A stretch of 64,000 nt of DNA from Pyrus communis (GCF_963583255.1 NC_084813.1:13378001-13442000), one strand, 5' to 3'; positions 1 through 12,074 are shown, counted from the stretch's first letter. The notes: generated by a model from the letters alone, not told the origin. Translations and numbers: made by a program.

Positions 1-1180
1 ATGTGGGGTTGCAGATGAAATTTTATTATGATGACGGAAAACAATAATGTTTATTCAATATGATGCTGGTGTGATCTCATCTATTCATTTCTTTAATATT
101 TAACCTACTAATGCTATTACACAAATAAATAATATAATAAAAAACTGTTGTGTGGGGTTTGTAGACGAGAAAATCACAGGGATATTACTGCCATTTCACT
201 ACAGAGGGAGAGTTAATTCTCCATTCTCTGCCGTCCTCGATAAGCGCCAGCACACTACAGTCCACGATAAGGACGTCTCCACCAAAATACTTTAATTAAT
301 TAATTTGTATTTCTAATTTTCGAATTCATAGAAATATTGTAATTTTTTGTTAGATTCAGTTCAATCCCTTGGAACTTCAAGCAGCAGGCCACGTGGGCAC
401 TGTCACACACAGCAGACACCGCCACGCGGTCCTCCCTGTTGACTTACACGTGTTCCGTAATGACGGCTGTTAGGCGAGCCTTCGTTTGGTCATAGTTTGT
501 GAAGTCACTCTCCTTGCACGTGGTAGAGGCCGAGTCAGCTCCGACACTGAGGGGCTGGCTTTGGGGTCGCAGGATCGTATGATTCGCATCCGACGGTCGG
601 TAAAAGGTACGAGGCTGTAACTGTTTGTGGACTACAATTATGAGCGCTCAATGTCTGACAAGAGGTTAAAAAACCTCTAAAGGGTCAACTTTATGTGCCC
701 TTTTTTGGTTTTTTACTTTCAATTTCTTGAGCGTAGCTGTGGTTGGTTAGTGGGTGAAAGTTTAAGTTGGATCGTACTGCTATTGGTTACAAAAGTTTGG
801 TTGAGTATATTTCAAAATTCTTTTTTTAACCGAATGATATATTTTATTAAATGCAAATTGAAAAGTTTTCATCTTTAGTTAAAGTGTTGAAAAGAAATTA
901 TAGACCAATACAATCCCACCTAAACAATCCTTATTGTTTTTTAACAAACGCAACCGATGCGCCGTTCGGTTACCTTCGCTATAAGTAAACTCGAACATGA
1001 TGATCCTCAATTCGTTTGCAAGATCCTAGACTAAAACAATAAATAAATTTATTTATTTTTAGTCAAGTAAACTCACTAAAATTTTTTAAATACATAGATT
1101 GACTTCCTCAAAATTACACTAGACAGAATAAATTCGTACAAACATGAGGTAGCATTTGAACATGATATATATATATATAT
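1..1180. other. gene-free stretch at window start
   Basis: No coding region is supportable here: the only open frame over 60 codons (693-878) has no recognisable protein pattern. Positions 360-640 are richer in G+C than the AT-rich sequence around them and hold the G-box cluster listed separately. The stretch from about 900 to 1180 is AT-rich with a short TA run ending at 1180. It could be the upstream region of a gene lying left of the window, but nothing proves that. Confidence 0.5.
385..525. promoter_or_regulatory. cluster of three G-box palindromes with a W-box
   Basis: The palindrome CACGTG occurs at 390-395, 447-452 and 517-522, and TTGACT (W-box type) at 439-444. G-boxes are bound by plant bZIP and bHLH factors and W-boxes by WRKY factors. 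Three G-boxes in 133 bp is far above chance and looks like a proximal promoter. No gene begins nearby on the + strand, so the target would most likely be a gene on the - strand to the left of the window. The function is inferred. Confidence 0.4.
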
Positions 1181-1546
1181 GGGATTCCAATTTTTTTTAT
1201 AAAAATGGAGATTAGTTGTGGGGTCCACACGACATCGAATTTTAACAATCTGAATCGTCTATATTTCAACTTGCACCTCATAGATCATCCTTGCAAAATA
1301 TTAGCCAAATCGGAAATATTTAAGACATCTAATTGGGTTATAAAAAAAATAACAAATACTTTGTTATATAAGAAACAATTAAATTTTATTTTGATAATTA
1401 AATAGGCAAATGATTTTGGATTGAATTGAATTTTTGAAGGATGATCTATGAATCGAGATTTACAAACTAGATGGTTCTAATCATTGAAGTTCGATGTGCA
1501 GTGAGCCCCACACCTAGTCCCTATTTTTTAGAAAAAATGGGGATCC
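1181..1546. mobile_element. foldback MITE with long inverted arms
   Basis: The left arm (1181 to about 1330) and the reverse complement of the right arm (about 1400-1546) align over most of their length. The left arm begins GGGATTCCAA and the right arm ends in GGGGATCC. Shared inner blocks include GTGGGG(T/C)CCAC-like sequence about 55 bp from each end and CATAGATCATCCTT nearer the centre. The element is about 366 bp with no coding capacity. No convincing target-site duplication is visible; the left flank is a TA microsatellite. The superfamily is not assigned. Confidence 0.65.
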
Positions 1547-2739
1547 TTTTGCATAAAGGGCATGAATATACATATACATATAAAGAAAAAGAATAATGTC
1601 AAAAATAAAAATATTATTTGATTTATAACTTTTTTAGTAGAACGACAACATTATAAATTAATTAGTTAGTTAATAGCTGGAAAGAAAATAGAGATCAAAT
1701 TTGTACTAGGTGCATAGATAAGATATATTTTCGCTTATGCGATAGTGTCATCTGCAATATTTGATTCATCATTCGATAAAGCTCAAACGAGTAACACCAT
1801 ATTCATTTATGAATTCATGTGTGATTGAGCGTTACTAATGGTAATTGTATATTACTCTATACTAAAATTGAGGTGAAAAAACATTGTTCATTAACAATGT
1901 TTTCACGAAAATGCCATTCTGCTGCTTTTAATCCCTAACTCATTTTTTGTGTTGCACATTAGATTTACGAATTTGCCCCTCATATACACGTGTTGGTCAT
2001 CGTGGGAATCTAAAAAAAGCTGGCAACTGGGAGTCTTTCTCATTCCATTACCTATTCTCAGCCTTTTCTTCGTCCTACGTTTTCTTTTTTTTTTTCTCGC
2101 TTCCATGCGACGCACTAGTGACCATTATACTCCTCCCAACCACCACCAATATATCCCTATCACTCTTCTTAGTCAAAGTATCACCAATTTTGTCGCTGTT
2201 TTGGTGTAAACAATACTTAGGATTTCACATTGATTTTTTGGCAACCTAATTCTGGTCGATAGCCGATGAATTGGACCTCACCATTAACTGGAAACAATTC
2301 ATCTCACTCCCATGAGATAAATTTAGGTATTGCATGTTGGATTTCAGTTCATTTTAAGGCTAGTAAAAGGTAATCCTAATATCTGCATTTTTCCAATGAG
2401 TTCTAGAAATCCAACAGGTAATTTCAACGAAACAACAAGAGAAAAATTCTAAGGAAAAAACATGCACAAATCCCTTATAGAAATCAACAAGGAGTGCTGG
2501 GAAAGAATGTGGATTTGTCTTAAGAAAAGGAGAAAGCATTAACCAGCTTCTCTTCAACCGATATCGTTACATAGATTTTCCTTAAGATAATGAACTAAGC
2601 ACGAGGAACTATGAAAAAGATCATCATGATGTCGTCAGTTTTCGCACGAGAAGAAGGAAAAAGTCTTATCAGGCATAATGTGTTTTGAAGTTTTGGGCCA
2701 AGATTTGATTCTTTAGCCCAATCCAATCAAGGCGGTTAA
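1547..2739. other. gene-free stretch
   Basis: Mostly AT-rich sequence. Overlapping open frames at 1903-2249 on both strands are low-complexity (pyrimidine-rich on +, purine-rich on -) and resemble no known protein. The only structured item is an imperfect hairpin at 1873-1906: a stem of 14 paired bases with a two-base bulge and a four-base loop. Confidence 0.5.
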
Positions 2740-3905
2740 TGTTGGGGTCCAAAAATTTCACTTAATGACCAATCATTTTGAAAGCATCACTAGCCAAGCT
2801 TAAATCCATGCAAAAGTGCGAAAACGAGATGTATGCAAATTTATGATCATGTCATGCCAATAAAATAATAGTTTATTGAATTTTTGTAAAATCACGCCAA
2901 GCCCATGCAAATCATGCATATTTACCGTGCCAAGTCATATTATAATATTAATGCATTAATATTTCACTTTGAGTCACGCTAAGCATGCGACAAGCTTAAA
3001 TGAGTTGAAGCCACGTAATGGGGCTTGCTGAGTGGTTCGTGATGTAGATGGATACAGAAGTTTAATGGGCCTATGCTGAAGAATTGTGGAAGACTTTAGG
3101 CTGCTTGGGAGCACCAAAAACCAAGCCCATGATTTTGCCTTAACGTGGGAAGGCTTGAAAGATAACAGCTTTATCGTTACCCTTTCCCTTACAAACCAAC
3201 TAAGATATTCAAGAACCAACCAAGCCAAGGTTGTGCTGACCAAATCACATTCAGCCTAGAACCGTGCGCCTCATTAATAGAGAGAATGAGTCTTTCCTTT
3301 CCAAGCTTACGTTGGAAAACAAGGGAAAAATAAGGATAAACATTGCCAAAAAGAGTTTATGGAAATTGGCATTGGAAGAAGAAGCTCTGGACAATGTGCC
3401 TAGCCCAGGCTTCACAAACCTAGTGACACTTTTCAATGCTATACCAAAAGGGAACTCCATATTGTACCTATGAAAAGAAGAAGGAAAGACTTAGCAGATT
3501 TGGAGAATGAGAAGAAACTAAGGGATTCCCCTAGCTGGAGATTGGAAGGATGCATGCTTCTATAAATAAAGACATTAGTATAGTGTAATGGAGAGACAAC
3601 AACGCGGGAGGAAGAAGAACGACAAGTGCAAGAACACACCAAGCAGAACAAGCTTTCTCTAATTTTAGAAAACCCTAGTTCTTTAGAGATAAGCTTTCAT
3701 TTCATTCCAAGTTTTCCCATAAGCTTTTCTAGTTCCTAAAAAACTACCAAAGCATTAGAAATCCTTGATTAGCCACTTCAAACCATATAACCAAGAATAA
3801 CCCAACTCTCTTTTTGACACCAAACTAGTGCCTTTTAGCTTCCACACCATGCATCATTTGGGCAAGACATAATTTATTGCGATTACCAGTCGTTCCTAGT
3901 GTTTA
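2740..3905 (+). mobile_element. possible decayed LTR (solo LTR or fragment)
   Basis: The stretch begins TGTTGGGGTCC at 2740. It has a TATA-like box (TATAAATAAA) near 3561, followed by a purine-rich leader and a CT/A-rich untranslated-looking segment, the usual layout of a plant gypsy LTR around its transcription start. No matching second LTR, primer-binding site or target-site duplication was found, and the right end is uncertain. Open frames at 2974-3243, 3251-3473 and 3439-3651 look like shadows. An old host-derived sequence is the alternative. Confidence 0.35.
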
Positions 3906-4022
3906 TTAATTTAATAAATACTCCTCAAAGATGCCAGAATCAGCGAGGGAAACATTTGATTATCGAGGGAAGCACTTCGCCAGAGATGGGGCATTTAACT
4001 ATCATAGGTTGAATTAACAATT

Positions 4023-4135
4023 GTCGGAAGAGCTTCCATAGCTACGAGAAGAGCTTTCATAGCTGCAGGAAAACCTTCCATAGTTGCGAGAAGTACTTCC
4101 TTAACGCTAGAAGCACTTCATCAGTGTCGAAAGCT
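4023..4135 (+). repeat. degenerate ~21-bp tandem repeat
   Basis: Five to six imperfect units of about 21 bp follow the pattern GAGAAG-GCTTCCATAGCTG. The first three units are closest and later ones drift. The 21-bp period equals seven codons, but no open frame persists through it. It lies just right of the possible LTR and may be part of the same dead element. Confidence 0.4.
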
Positions 4136-5350
4136 CTCAACATAACACCAGACCAAGCACCCAAGAGCTGCTAGGAGAACAACAAAGCATTCTCTTGGAC
4201 TTACATTTCCTTCGGGATGTTTTCGGCATAGTCCTTGGTAACTTAGAGATGGGGGATGTAAAGGTTTTGGATCGTCTCTTTATAATACAAGCCCATTAAA
4301 GCATTTGACACAAAAACCCCTAACATAGAGCAAGTTTCTCTCTACTTGTCTTTGAAAAGTAGTCTCTCTGCACGCGTTCATGCGCCATTGAGAGGCCTTT
4401 CTATTTATCACAGATGAGCCTTATCTATCCAATTTGAAAAAATAAGGGAAACAACTATATAAAATAATGTAGAAAACGTCAAACGCTGCTTGACAAAAGG
4501 CAATAATGTTTGTTCTTCAAACTGAAACATATAGCTTACCAAAGGAAAAAATTAAAATAATAAGTCATTTACTCCTCATTTTATGATAAATCTCCCTCCA
4601 TATCGCTTTCTTCATCCCTAGGGTGCTAGCTTTATATAAATATAATATAAATTAATGAGAGGTATTCTTGGTATATTAAAAGCTTCACTACTCCAGGGTG
4701 TTGGCTTTATATATATATGAGATATGATTAAGGGACAAATATTTTTACAATTCCTTGTAGTCTTTAGATTTTATAACATTCAACGGTCTAGATTAATAGT
4801 GATGTGGAGAGTTTTAAACATTAAATGACTTGGATGATGATGTGGATTATAACTAATAAAGAAAACACTAATCTAAATTAAAAATTAATATCTAATAGGA
4901 TAAAATTGAAAAAACCAATAATCAAACTTTGAAACTAGCGTAAAAAATAAAAAAAAAATAAGAAAAATAAAAATATGAAAATACTATAACTTCTATCTCC
5001 CTCCCTGCAATGCCTTGCATGAAATCTCCTCTTGCATTTTATAAAAAATGAACCCTAATAAATAACAAAAAAGGAATGATTAAAAAAAAAAAGTTGATAC
5101 CAGGGATAGGATTAATACTCAGCGAAAACGAAACTGCTATAATAAAAAAAATTTGAAAGCGCAAACGAATGAAATCAAGTTGTTTATAAGTACACGACAC
5201 GAGGAATAACACACAGAATTCTTTGAGCCCTTCTCTATATGTCTGCCATATTAAGTCATATCATATTTTTTTCATAATGAGTCTTAAAATATATTTTCTA
5301 AATATTGATTTCCATTATGTTTTTATTTTCTCATGAAGAAGAATTTAGCT
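4136..5350. other. gene-free AT-rich stretch
   Basis: No gene is seen. Two short similar blocks (near 4619 and 4696, each GGGTG-T-GCTTTATATA-like) form a direct repeat about 77 bp apart and may be edges of a small AT-rich element. Low-complexity A-rich runs fill 4880-5100. Confidence 0.45.
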
Positions 5351-5577
5351 TGTTGTGACATAAATTATGGTACAAGTGTGATTGTGTAAATCCTTAGTTG
5401 ATTTGGTTTACTCTTTATACTAGTGATTCTTTCCTGTTAGGATTTCTATTACTTGGAGAACAACTCTCCTCATGGTTTACTATAAATAAATGCACAAGCA
5501 AGGGGAAATACACATCCATGAGATTTCTCAATTCTCTTTCTCTCTTCTTTGTCGCACCTCTCAGAGAAAATATGTCA
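5351..5577 (+). repeat. 5' LTR of copia element
   Basis: Starts TGTTGTGACATAAATTATGG and ends TATGTCA. It contains a TATA box (TATAAATA) at 5481-5488 followed by a CT-rich leader. It aligns with 12075-12363, which is about 60 bp longer because of extra sequence in the middle. Downstream, TAACACGTTATCAGCATGC (5578-5596) is the likely primer-binding region. It is not the common plant TGGTATCAGAGC form. Confidence 0.8.
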
Positions 5578-6909
5578 TAACACGTTATCAGCATGCTCCT
5601 AACGTTGCGCTAAGGAAATTTTGCTACAAGCTAGTTCACAAGATCCATCATCGCAATCTAGGTTCTTTTAAAACACAGTCTTAATTGTCGATATTTTTTC
5701 AGCTTGATTCCATGAAACATTCACCATTGAGTATGAACCTTAATTTTTTTTTATTACCAAATTATATACTCTACGCAAATTATTGTTTGCAATTATATTA
5801 CTATTACTGTTATAATTATGGTGAATTGTATCTATGTAAATAAGAAATGAAGAGGAAGAAACAAATTAGAAAAATCGCGCTCGAGCCATGGCTGAAAGTT
5901 GTAAGCTAGCATTGAGTCAAGTTGAGTTGCTTAGGCCGTGGCCTAAAGCCGTGCTTTCACAGCTTTCGGTGAACCCAATTGTCTTCAATGACAACCAATG
6001 AGATTTTAGTCGAAATTTCATCAAATCTGTCAAGATTCAAAGTTAAATCACCAAGCTTTAGACATGCCCGACGTCGAGATCCTTCCAGTGTCGATGTGCA
6101 ATGGGTTCCGACCAACCCACACTCGTTCCGATGTGTTTGGCTTGAAATTGTGGCCACTTGTGGCGGCCACACCATCTTCCTCAACAAAGCCTACACCTAA
6201 TCTTGCTGGGGTGTGCTTGACTCAAACCCAAGGCCTTTGGGCGTCCATGTGCTCAGCCCATACTCCACCCATCCCACTATTTTGGGCCTGGGCTTTTCTG
6301 CTTTTGGCCCCTCCTATTTAGGGCCAAGTCTATTTGCAGACCTTAGAAAAAAAAAGACACATTTAGGGCCAAGTTTGTTTGCAGACCTTAAAAAAAAAGA
6401 CACATATAAGCCCAATTTGGCTTTGTGTGCTATTTTTGGGCTTTCAGTCCACTTATTTTCTCCTAATGAACTTGCAATCCAATCCGAGTATGTGAAAATT
6501 ATTTTTTCTTCTGGGCATATTTACTTTGCCCATATGAAACCCGAAACCATATTTATTTGGACTTGGCTTTCATTTTTCCTTTCTTAGCCCAACATTTGGA
6601 CACGGGTTATGTTAAGCCATTTAATTTAATTTAATTAATTTACTTGCTTTAGGGATATATTGCCTTGTATATATGTGTTTTTTATAGGAATTATGAACCC
6701 GAATTTCATACCTTTAATTTGAACTCGAAGTTTCGAATAGTTCAATGGAAATTTGAAGTTTTCATAAAACACACAACCATGAAACTCAAAGTTTTTCATG
6801 CTAAATTTAAACCAAACATGTCTATACAACCCGAATGTTCTACTTTGTTACTATGGATGTTTTTTACCCATAGTACTGAACAAGATCTTGTACCCTCCAT
6901 TGCAGCAAT
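5578..6909 (+). other. copia 5' internal non-coding region
   Basis: Sequence between the primer-binding region and the gag remnant. It contains a short direct duplication around 6320-6400: two copies of a unit with AGGGCCAAGT, then TTTGCAGACCTTA, then an A-run plus GACACAT, about 40 bp apart. No intact coding sequence is seen; open frames at 5957-6587 look like chance frames. Confidence 0.5.
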
Positions 6910-7900
6910 ATGTTGAATCTTAACAAACTTGACTTTATCGCTTTGGAAGTATCTAAAAGAAACTACCTGAAATGGGTTCAAGATGTGAAGCTCCACCTCA
7001 CTGCAAAGAGTTTTAGGGCTACCATTGAAGTTGAGACGAATAACCAGGTTAACGAAACTAAGACGAATAGCCTGGTTAAGGAAGCTGAGACGAATAACCC
7101 GGTTGACGAAGCTGACAAAGTCACTGCCATGATCTTCATCCAAAGACACATGCATGATGCATTACAAACCGAGTACTTCATTGAGGATGATCCAAGAGCT
7201 TTATGGCTCGCTCTAGAAGAGTTTTTTTTATTATCAAAAAGATTAACTTCTTGCTTGAAGCAAGACACGACTAGCAGCATTTACGCTTCCAACACTTTAA
7301 ATTTGTGAATGAATACAACTATGAAGTTTGTTGAATTCGTTCACTTCTCAAATTCAGTATAGAAGACTTGACTAAACAGGATCCCCTAGAGAATACCTAT
7401 TCAACCTTCAATACCACCAATATTTTCCTGGAATAACAATATAAGCCATAGAAGCTTACCAAGTTTTGGGATTTGATATTTGTCTTACTAGTTACTGAGA
7501 AGCAAAACTAGATTTTGATGAAGAATCATCAAGCTAGACCTAATGACTTGAGCGTTGTGCCTGAAGCATATGCTAACACATCTCGAGGCTTATAAGGACA
7601 CAAAAAGCGTTGTGGCTGTGAGAAGTGTTCCAACCCTCGATCATACACTCAAGATCAATAGTGCAGAAGTCAACCCAAGGGAGGAATTTCGGCCCTAAAG
7701 CGTGATTCCCTATCTCCTAAGGTTCCAACTTCATAAACAAAGGCAACGTTCCTGCCATCTTAGAAGTAGATATGTGTTATCACTATGGTTTAAATGACCA
7801 GTGGTCCCTTGTTTGTCGAGCTCCCACTCACGTTGTTGCCAAGTATCATTCACGCCGTACAACAGTAGAGACTAACTTTATGCAAGTGGATAATCCTGAA
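6910..7900 (+). pseudogene. copia gag remnant with degenerate zinc knuckle
   Basis: The open part (6910-7308) reads LNLNKLDFIALEVSKRNYLKW at its start, the typical opening of a plant copia Gag (LDFKAL..SGKNYLTW type). It continues with a W-V-D-KLHL-like motif and a repeated acidic stretch in which a unit near TNNPVDEA occurs three times. After 7308 the frame is lost but Gag-like sequence continues. Near 7775-7815 a degenerate CCHC knuckle can be read (C-Y-H-Y-G-x4-W-x3-C), with the first paired cysteine replaced. Gag would coat the element RNA; this copy cannot be translated. Confidence 0.75.
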
Positions 7901-8155
7901 GATACAATTTAGAGATTTTTAATTTTCAAGGGGCATCTGCACCAATGGAAAATTAGAAATTTTAGACATGGGCCGAAGTGTGGGCGAACCACCTCTTAAT
8001 TTTTTTGGTTTAAGTTTCCCAACACTTTTTTATGTAATTGGATTATTTGTTGGTGTTCTATTTTAAATTTTGGATAATTACTTTATGGATATTATTTCTT
8101 GAATAATGAATTGAATGAATGAAATTTGAAATTTAAATTTTCTTATATATTTGAC

Positions 8156-8663
8156 CCATTATTCTAAAACTCTTTGCCTAGTGCGGGGCCTAGGTGCTAG
8201 GTGACTATCCACCTCCCCAATTAATCCCTAGGAGTTTGAAAATGAAGAAAGAGCGCCTAGACCTACTTAGGCGCTTGCTTAGACGGCCAAGGCGCCCTCC
8301 TAGTCCCCCCAGACCCATATAGGTACCTACCTAGGTTGCGACTCTCACTGAAATAGAAAATAGATAACTCTCATTTTGCATTTTTTAAAAAATTAATTGT
8401 AAGAAACTTGTTAAATACTTAGATGAACAACATTATATGCTTGTTCTTCATGTTTCCATTATGTCCAATACTTTATAATCTATATGAATTCTATTTTATA
8501 GTTTATGTATCCCAATGAATTTATGTATTTTTAAGTATAAGCAGATACTAATTTATATGACATATACTAAGTTTACCTAAATTCGCCTAGGCTCTACCTA
8601 GTTGCCTAGGCGCTAGACCCCAGCTCGCCACCCGACTAGCACCTAGCGTATGTTAAAACCTTG
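8156..8663. mobile_element. non-autonomous DNA element inserted in the copia
   Basis: A 508-bp element flanked by the direct repeat ATTTGAC (8149-8155 and 8664-8670). The two 8-mers ending there agree at seven of eight positions, compatible with a hAT-type 8-bp duplication. Both ends carry multiple copies of CCTAGGCGC/GCGCCTAGG-like sequence in opposing orientation, and the right end reads CAAGGTTTTAA on the reverse strand. No coding capacity. It falls between the copia Gag and protease regions. Confidence 0.65.
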
Positions 8664-8670
8664 ATTTGAC

Positions 8671-9180
8671 TAATTCAATTAATTTATTTTTAGGTATGTG
8701 TTGTGGGCAAGTTAGTTGTCTGACAAATAGTGCAACCATGCACACCATCTTGTGTAGACGTCACTATTTTACTAACTTCATACCTAAAAATTCACCTCGA
8801 ACAACCATTTCAAGCTCATCCAACCTAATTGAAGTGTATGGTACTGCCCTATAATATTGTTCAATGGTACTGAATTAACCATTAAAAAGGCACTTTAGTC
8901 ACCTCAGTCGGGCAGAACGCTGTTTTTAAAGATATTAAGGTTAATAATTATCACGCTGAAATTACTGAAGAGATTGGAGATGAATTTCTTTGCATCATAT
9001 CATATGAATATGCCTAGAAGCGTATTTATGAAAAGATGAAATGTTTTTCAAATGGGTTGTACGTCAGAACCATTCATGCCCCTAAAGCCCATTACGTGGT
9101 CGGCCCTACGAGTGGGCTTGTATTGGAAACATGTTTTGGCATGATCGTTTGTGACATCTAGGAACCATGATGATCCTCAA
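8671..9180 (+). pseudogene. copia protease and pre-integrase remnant
   Basis: The open frame at 8666-8854 contains the sequence NSATMHTIL, matching the copia protease active site (DSGATHTIL type) with the aspartate replaced by asparagine. HYFTNFIPKN and SNLIEVYG follow, both family-typical. From 8930 on, broken frames read NNYHAEI, EFLCI and SYEYA, then a GLYVRTI segment and a WHDR-like segment near 9140, typical of the pre-integrase zinc region. Stops and frameshifts throughout. Confidence 0.75.
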
Positions 9181-9224
9181 AGCTACACACGGGCATTCGC
9201 TTACCCGAAGTAAGCACATTTTTT

Positions 9225-9960
9225 TTTACAGCGCTTATTGCAAAGCTTGTCCTGTAGGTAAGTTTATCACTCGTCCATCTTCGAACAAAGTTCGAACAGT
9301 TCCTCTAACCTTCCTTTAGCAGATTCAAGGGTATATTTGTGGACCTATTCAACCACCTTGCAAGCCTTTCCTTATTTTATGGTATTGGTTGATGCATCGA
9401 CACGATGGTCAAATGTTTTCTTATTATCTACACGCAACGCTGCCTTTGCGAAACTTATGGCGCAAACTATTAAGCTTATGGCTCACCACCCTAAATATCC
9501 AATTATGTCGATTCGGTTGGATAATGTGTCGTAAACTTTCGATAATTATTGAATGTCAATTGGGATTGAAATAGAACATCATGTACCTCATGTTCACACC
9601 CAAAATGGCTTGGTATAAACGGTCATAAAGCTTCTTCAATTGATCGTTCAAACTATGGTCATACGCACCAAGCTTTCAGAATCTGCTTGGGGCTATACCA
9701 TTCTGCACGCAGCTACTCATTGTCATTAACCTTATTCACTGTCACAGTTAATTACTGGGTATGAGCTTGATGTCTCACGCTTACGTGTGTTTGGGTGCAC
9801 AACTTATGTGCTAATAGTGCCGCCACTACGTACCAAACTAGGTCTTCAAAGGTCATGTGCCAATAATGTCACCGCTACATACCAAACTAAATTTTCATAT
9901 AAAAATGGAATATCTATGTAGGTTATGAATTGCCATCAATTATTAGCTACTTAGAGTTAT
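9225..9960 (+). pseudogene. copia integrase remnant
   Basis: Reads CKACPVGKF after a broken CSAC-type zinc motif, then ICGPIQPPCKPFPYFMVLVD, the region holding the first catalytic aspartate of the DDE core (GDICGPI type). The aspartate of GDI is lost here. RLDN then follows where the second aspartate belongs (RLDNAGE type). HVHTQNGL corresponds to the HVHTQNGLAE block containing the catalytic glutamate. Internal stops occur at 9532 and later. Confidence 0.75.
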
Positions 9961-10339
9961 TGACATAATTTCATTGAGTTAGTTTCGACCCTTGATAAGG
10001 AGTCTATATGTCGGTTAAAGTTAAAGAAGAAATAGGACTTTTGTTCAATAAGATTTGAAATAAGGGTCTGTTCACAAATAAATAAGACAGACGATCTCTT
10101 TACCGCATGTTTTGCATATTGGCATTTTAAGGAGACAATCTTCCCTTCATTAGGGGAAGATAAGAACATTAAAGTTCCTGAAGAACATCACGAATAATCG
10201 TGGATTAGCCCCACTATCTCTGATCTAAATATCCACGCTACCCAGTCTGAAACTGAAGTGCAATGTATTGTAAATCTATAGAGCGTTGCTTAAATCATAC
10301 CTGATGCTTTTAATGAATTAGCGAAGTGATGAGATCACA

Positions 10340-10900
10340 CATATCTGCTGTAAATGTGCCTACAAGGCTTCTCTCACCGGCATGGGATTAATTACAAGAA
10401 GACGTATTCGCCAGTAATGGACATTATAACATTCAACTACTTTATCAGTTTGGTAGTTTCTGAAAAATTGAATATACAGCTTATGAACGTAGTAACTATG
10501 TATCTTTGTTGGGATCTTGATATAGAAATCTACATCAAAGTTCTTGAAGAACTTATATTGACTGGGTCAAACAGTTCTAAACCACGAACACCATCTCGAT
10601 TAGGTTAAGGCATTCACTTTAAATTGAAGCAATCTAGGCAGATATGGTATAACTGTTTGAGTAAGTATTTGATTAGTTAGGGATATATGAATAATTAATT
10701 ATGCCCATACGTCTCTATTAAGAGTCACATTCAGTATTTACGATAATAGTACTTATGTTGATGACATAAATCTTGAGACTCCTGAAGTGCTTGAGAAAAC
10801 TGTTGTGCATTTGAAGTCAGAATTTGAGATGCAAGATTTTGGAAAACTCGATATTGTCTCGGCCTGGAGATCGAGCGTTGTTCATATGGTATTCTAGTTC
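10340..10900 (+). pseudogene. copia reverse transcriptase remnant
   Basis: The open frame at 10354-10608 reads GFSHRHGINYKKTYSPVMD, matching the copia RT entry block (GFSQRPGIDYEETYSPVMD type). LNIQLMNVVTMYL follows (LDVVTAYL type, catalytic aspartate lost). Further on, YVDDINLE (about 10757-10780) is the YVDD catalytic box, intact. Frameshifts separate the blocks. Confidence 0.8.
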
Positions 10901-11059
10901 ATTTAAAATGAGGATAAAGTGAGCCTTTGAGTACTCTTATGATCTTTTGTATGCTGAATGCAAAATGAGATCATTTCCATCCTAAAGATGATGAGGAAGA
11001 GGTTTCGGACCTTGAAGTTCCATTACCTTAGTGCAATTGGTGTTTAGCTTAGTGCATTA

Positions 11060-11660
11060 GACTAGACATCTCCTTCATTGCTTTTCGTTGTTAATCTTTT
11101 GACAAGATATAGCAACGCGCCTACACATAGGCATTGGACTGGTGTTAATCACATCTTTCGTTACCTTAACGGTATTGCCAATTTGGGCTTGTTTTATCCC
11201 TATACATCCTTGAGAGGAGCCTTCGCCCCCATTAGTCCTGGGGTTGATTCTTGCCTTGTTGGTTATGCTGATGTAGGTTATTTATTTGACCCACACAAGG
11301 CACGTTCTCAAATAGGTTATGTCTTTACCTTTTGAGACACCACAATATCTTGGAGGTCAACCAAGCAGACCTTAATTGTGACTTCTTTGAACTATGCTGA
11401 AATTCTCACCATATATGAAGCTACGCGTAAATGCTTTTGGCTGAGATTGTGGAACATATTCGAAGCACAAAAATTCTTCTTCTCACATCATCAACAAGAG
11501 CATTAAAAGATTGAAATCAAGCAAATCCATTCTTAGGACAACCTAGCCAACCTCTTCACAAAGTCACTACTAAAGTCTACCGTCCAGAAGCTTGTTTAAG
11601 GAATCGGCATGCGCAAATTGTCTGATTTGCAATGCTTATAGTTCTCATTTGGAAGTTTGT
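11060..11660 (+). pseudogene. copia RNase H remnant
   Basis: The open frame at 11078-11335 reads LLTRYSNAPTHRHWTGVNHI followed by RYLNG, the family block at the RT-RNase H junction. A GYADVGYLFDPHKARSQIGY segment then marks the first RNase H aspartate. A stop at 11333 breaks the frame; the later blocks (SSNHAE-like, QEH-like) are degenerate. The end lies about 400 bp before the 3' LTR. Confidence 0.8.
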
Positions 11661-12074
11661 CAAACTCAGGAAGAGTATCCAGAAGTATACTCACTTGATC
11701 TTAATGTTTTCTTTTTCCTTGCGATTAGAAGCACTTTCCCCTTTGGAATTTTGTTACTTGACTAAGTTTTAATGAGACACCTATACTGGACTAGTCATAC
11801 ATTTGTGTGTTATACTTGTGTCCCAAAGACGTTTAGTTTTGACTTGATACAAGTTCTCACGCTTCTCCTTAAACTATTAATATTATTCTACCCTAGATTT
11901 TTACTACAGTGAGGTTTTGTGATTTTACCTTTTATGCATTTCCTTCCAGTTTGTTTTGAGACTCCTATTGGCTCATTATGCTGACTAGACGAGAACACTT
12001 CATCAACAGTTTTTACATCATCCATGAAGAAATGACGCGACAACTACTTGAATATTTTTACACTCAAGGAGAAG

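Noticed and set aside
1903..2249. Overlapping open frames on both strands
   Set aside because: Low-complexity Arg/Lys-rich or Phe/Leu-rich products from pyrimidine-rich DNA, with no conserved motif.
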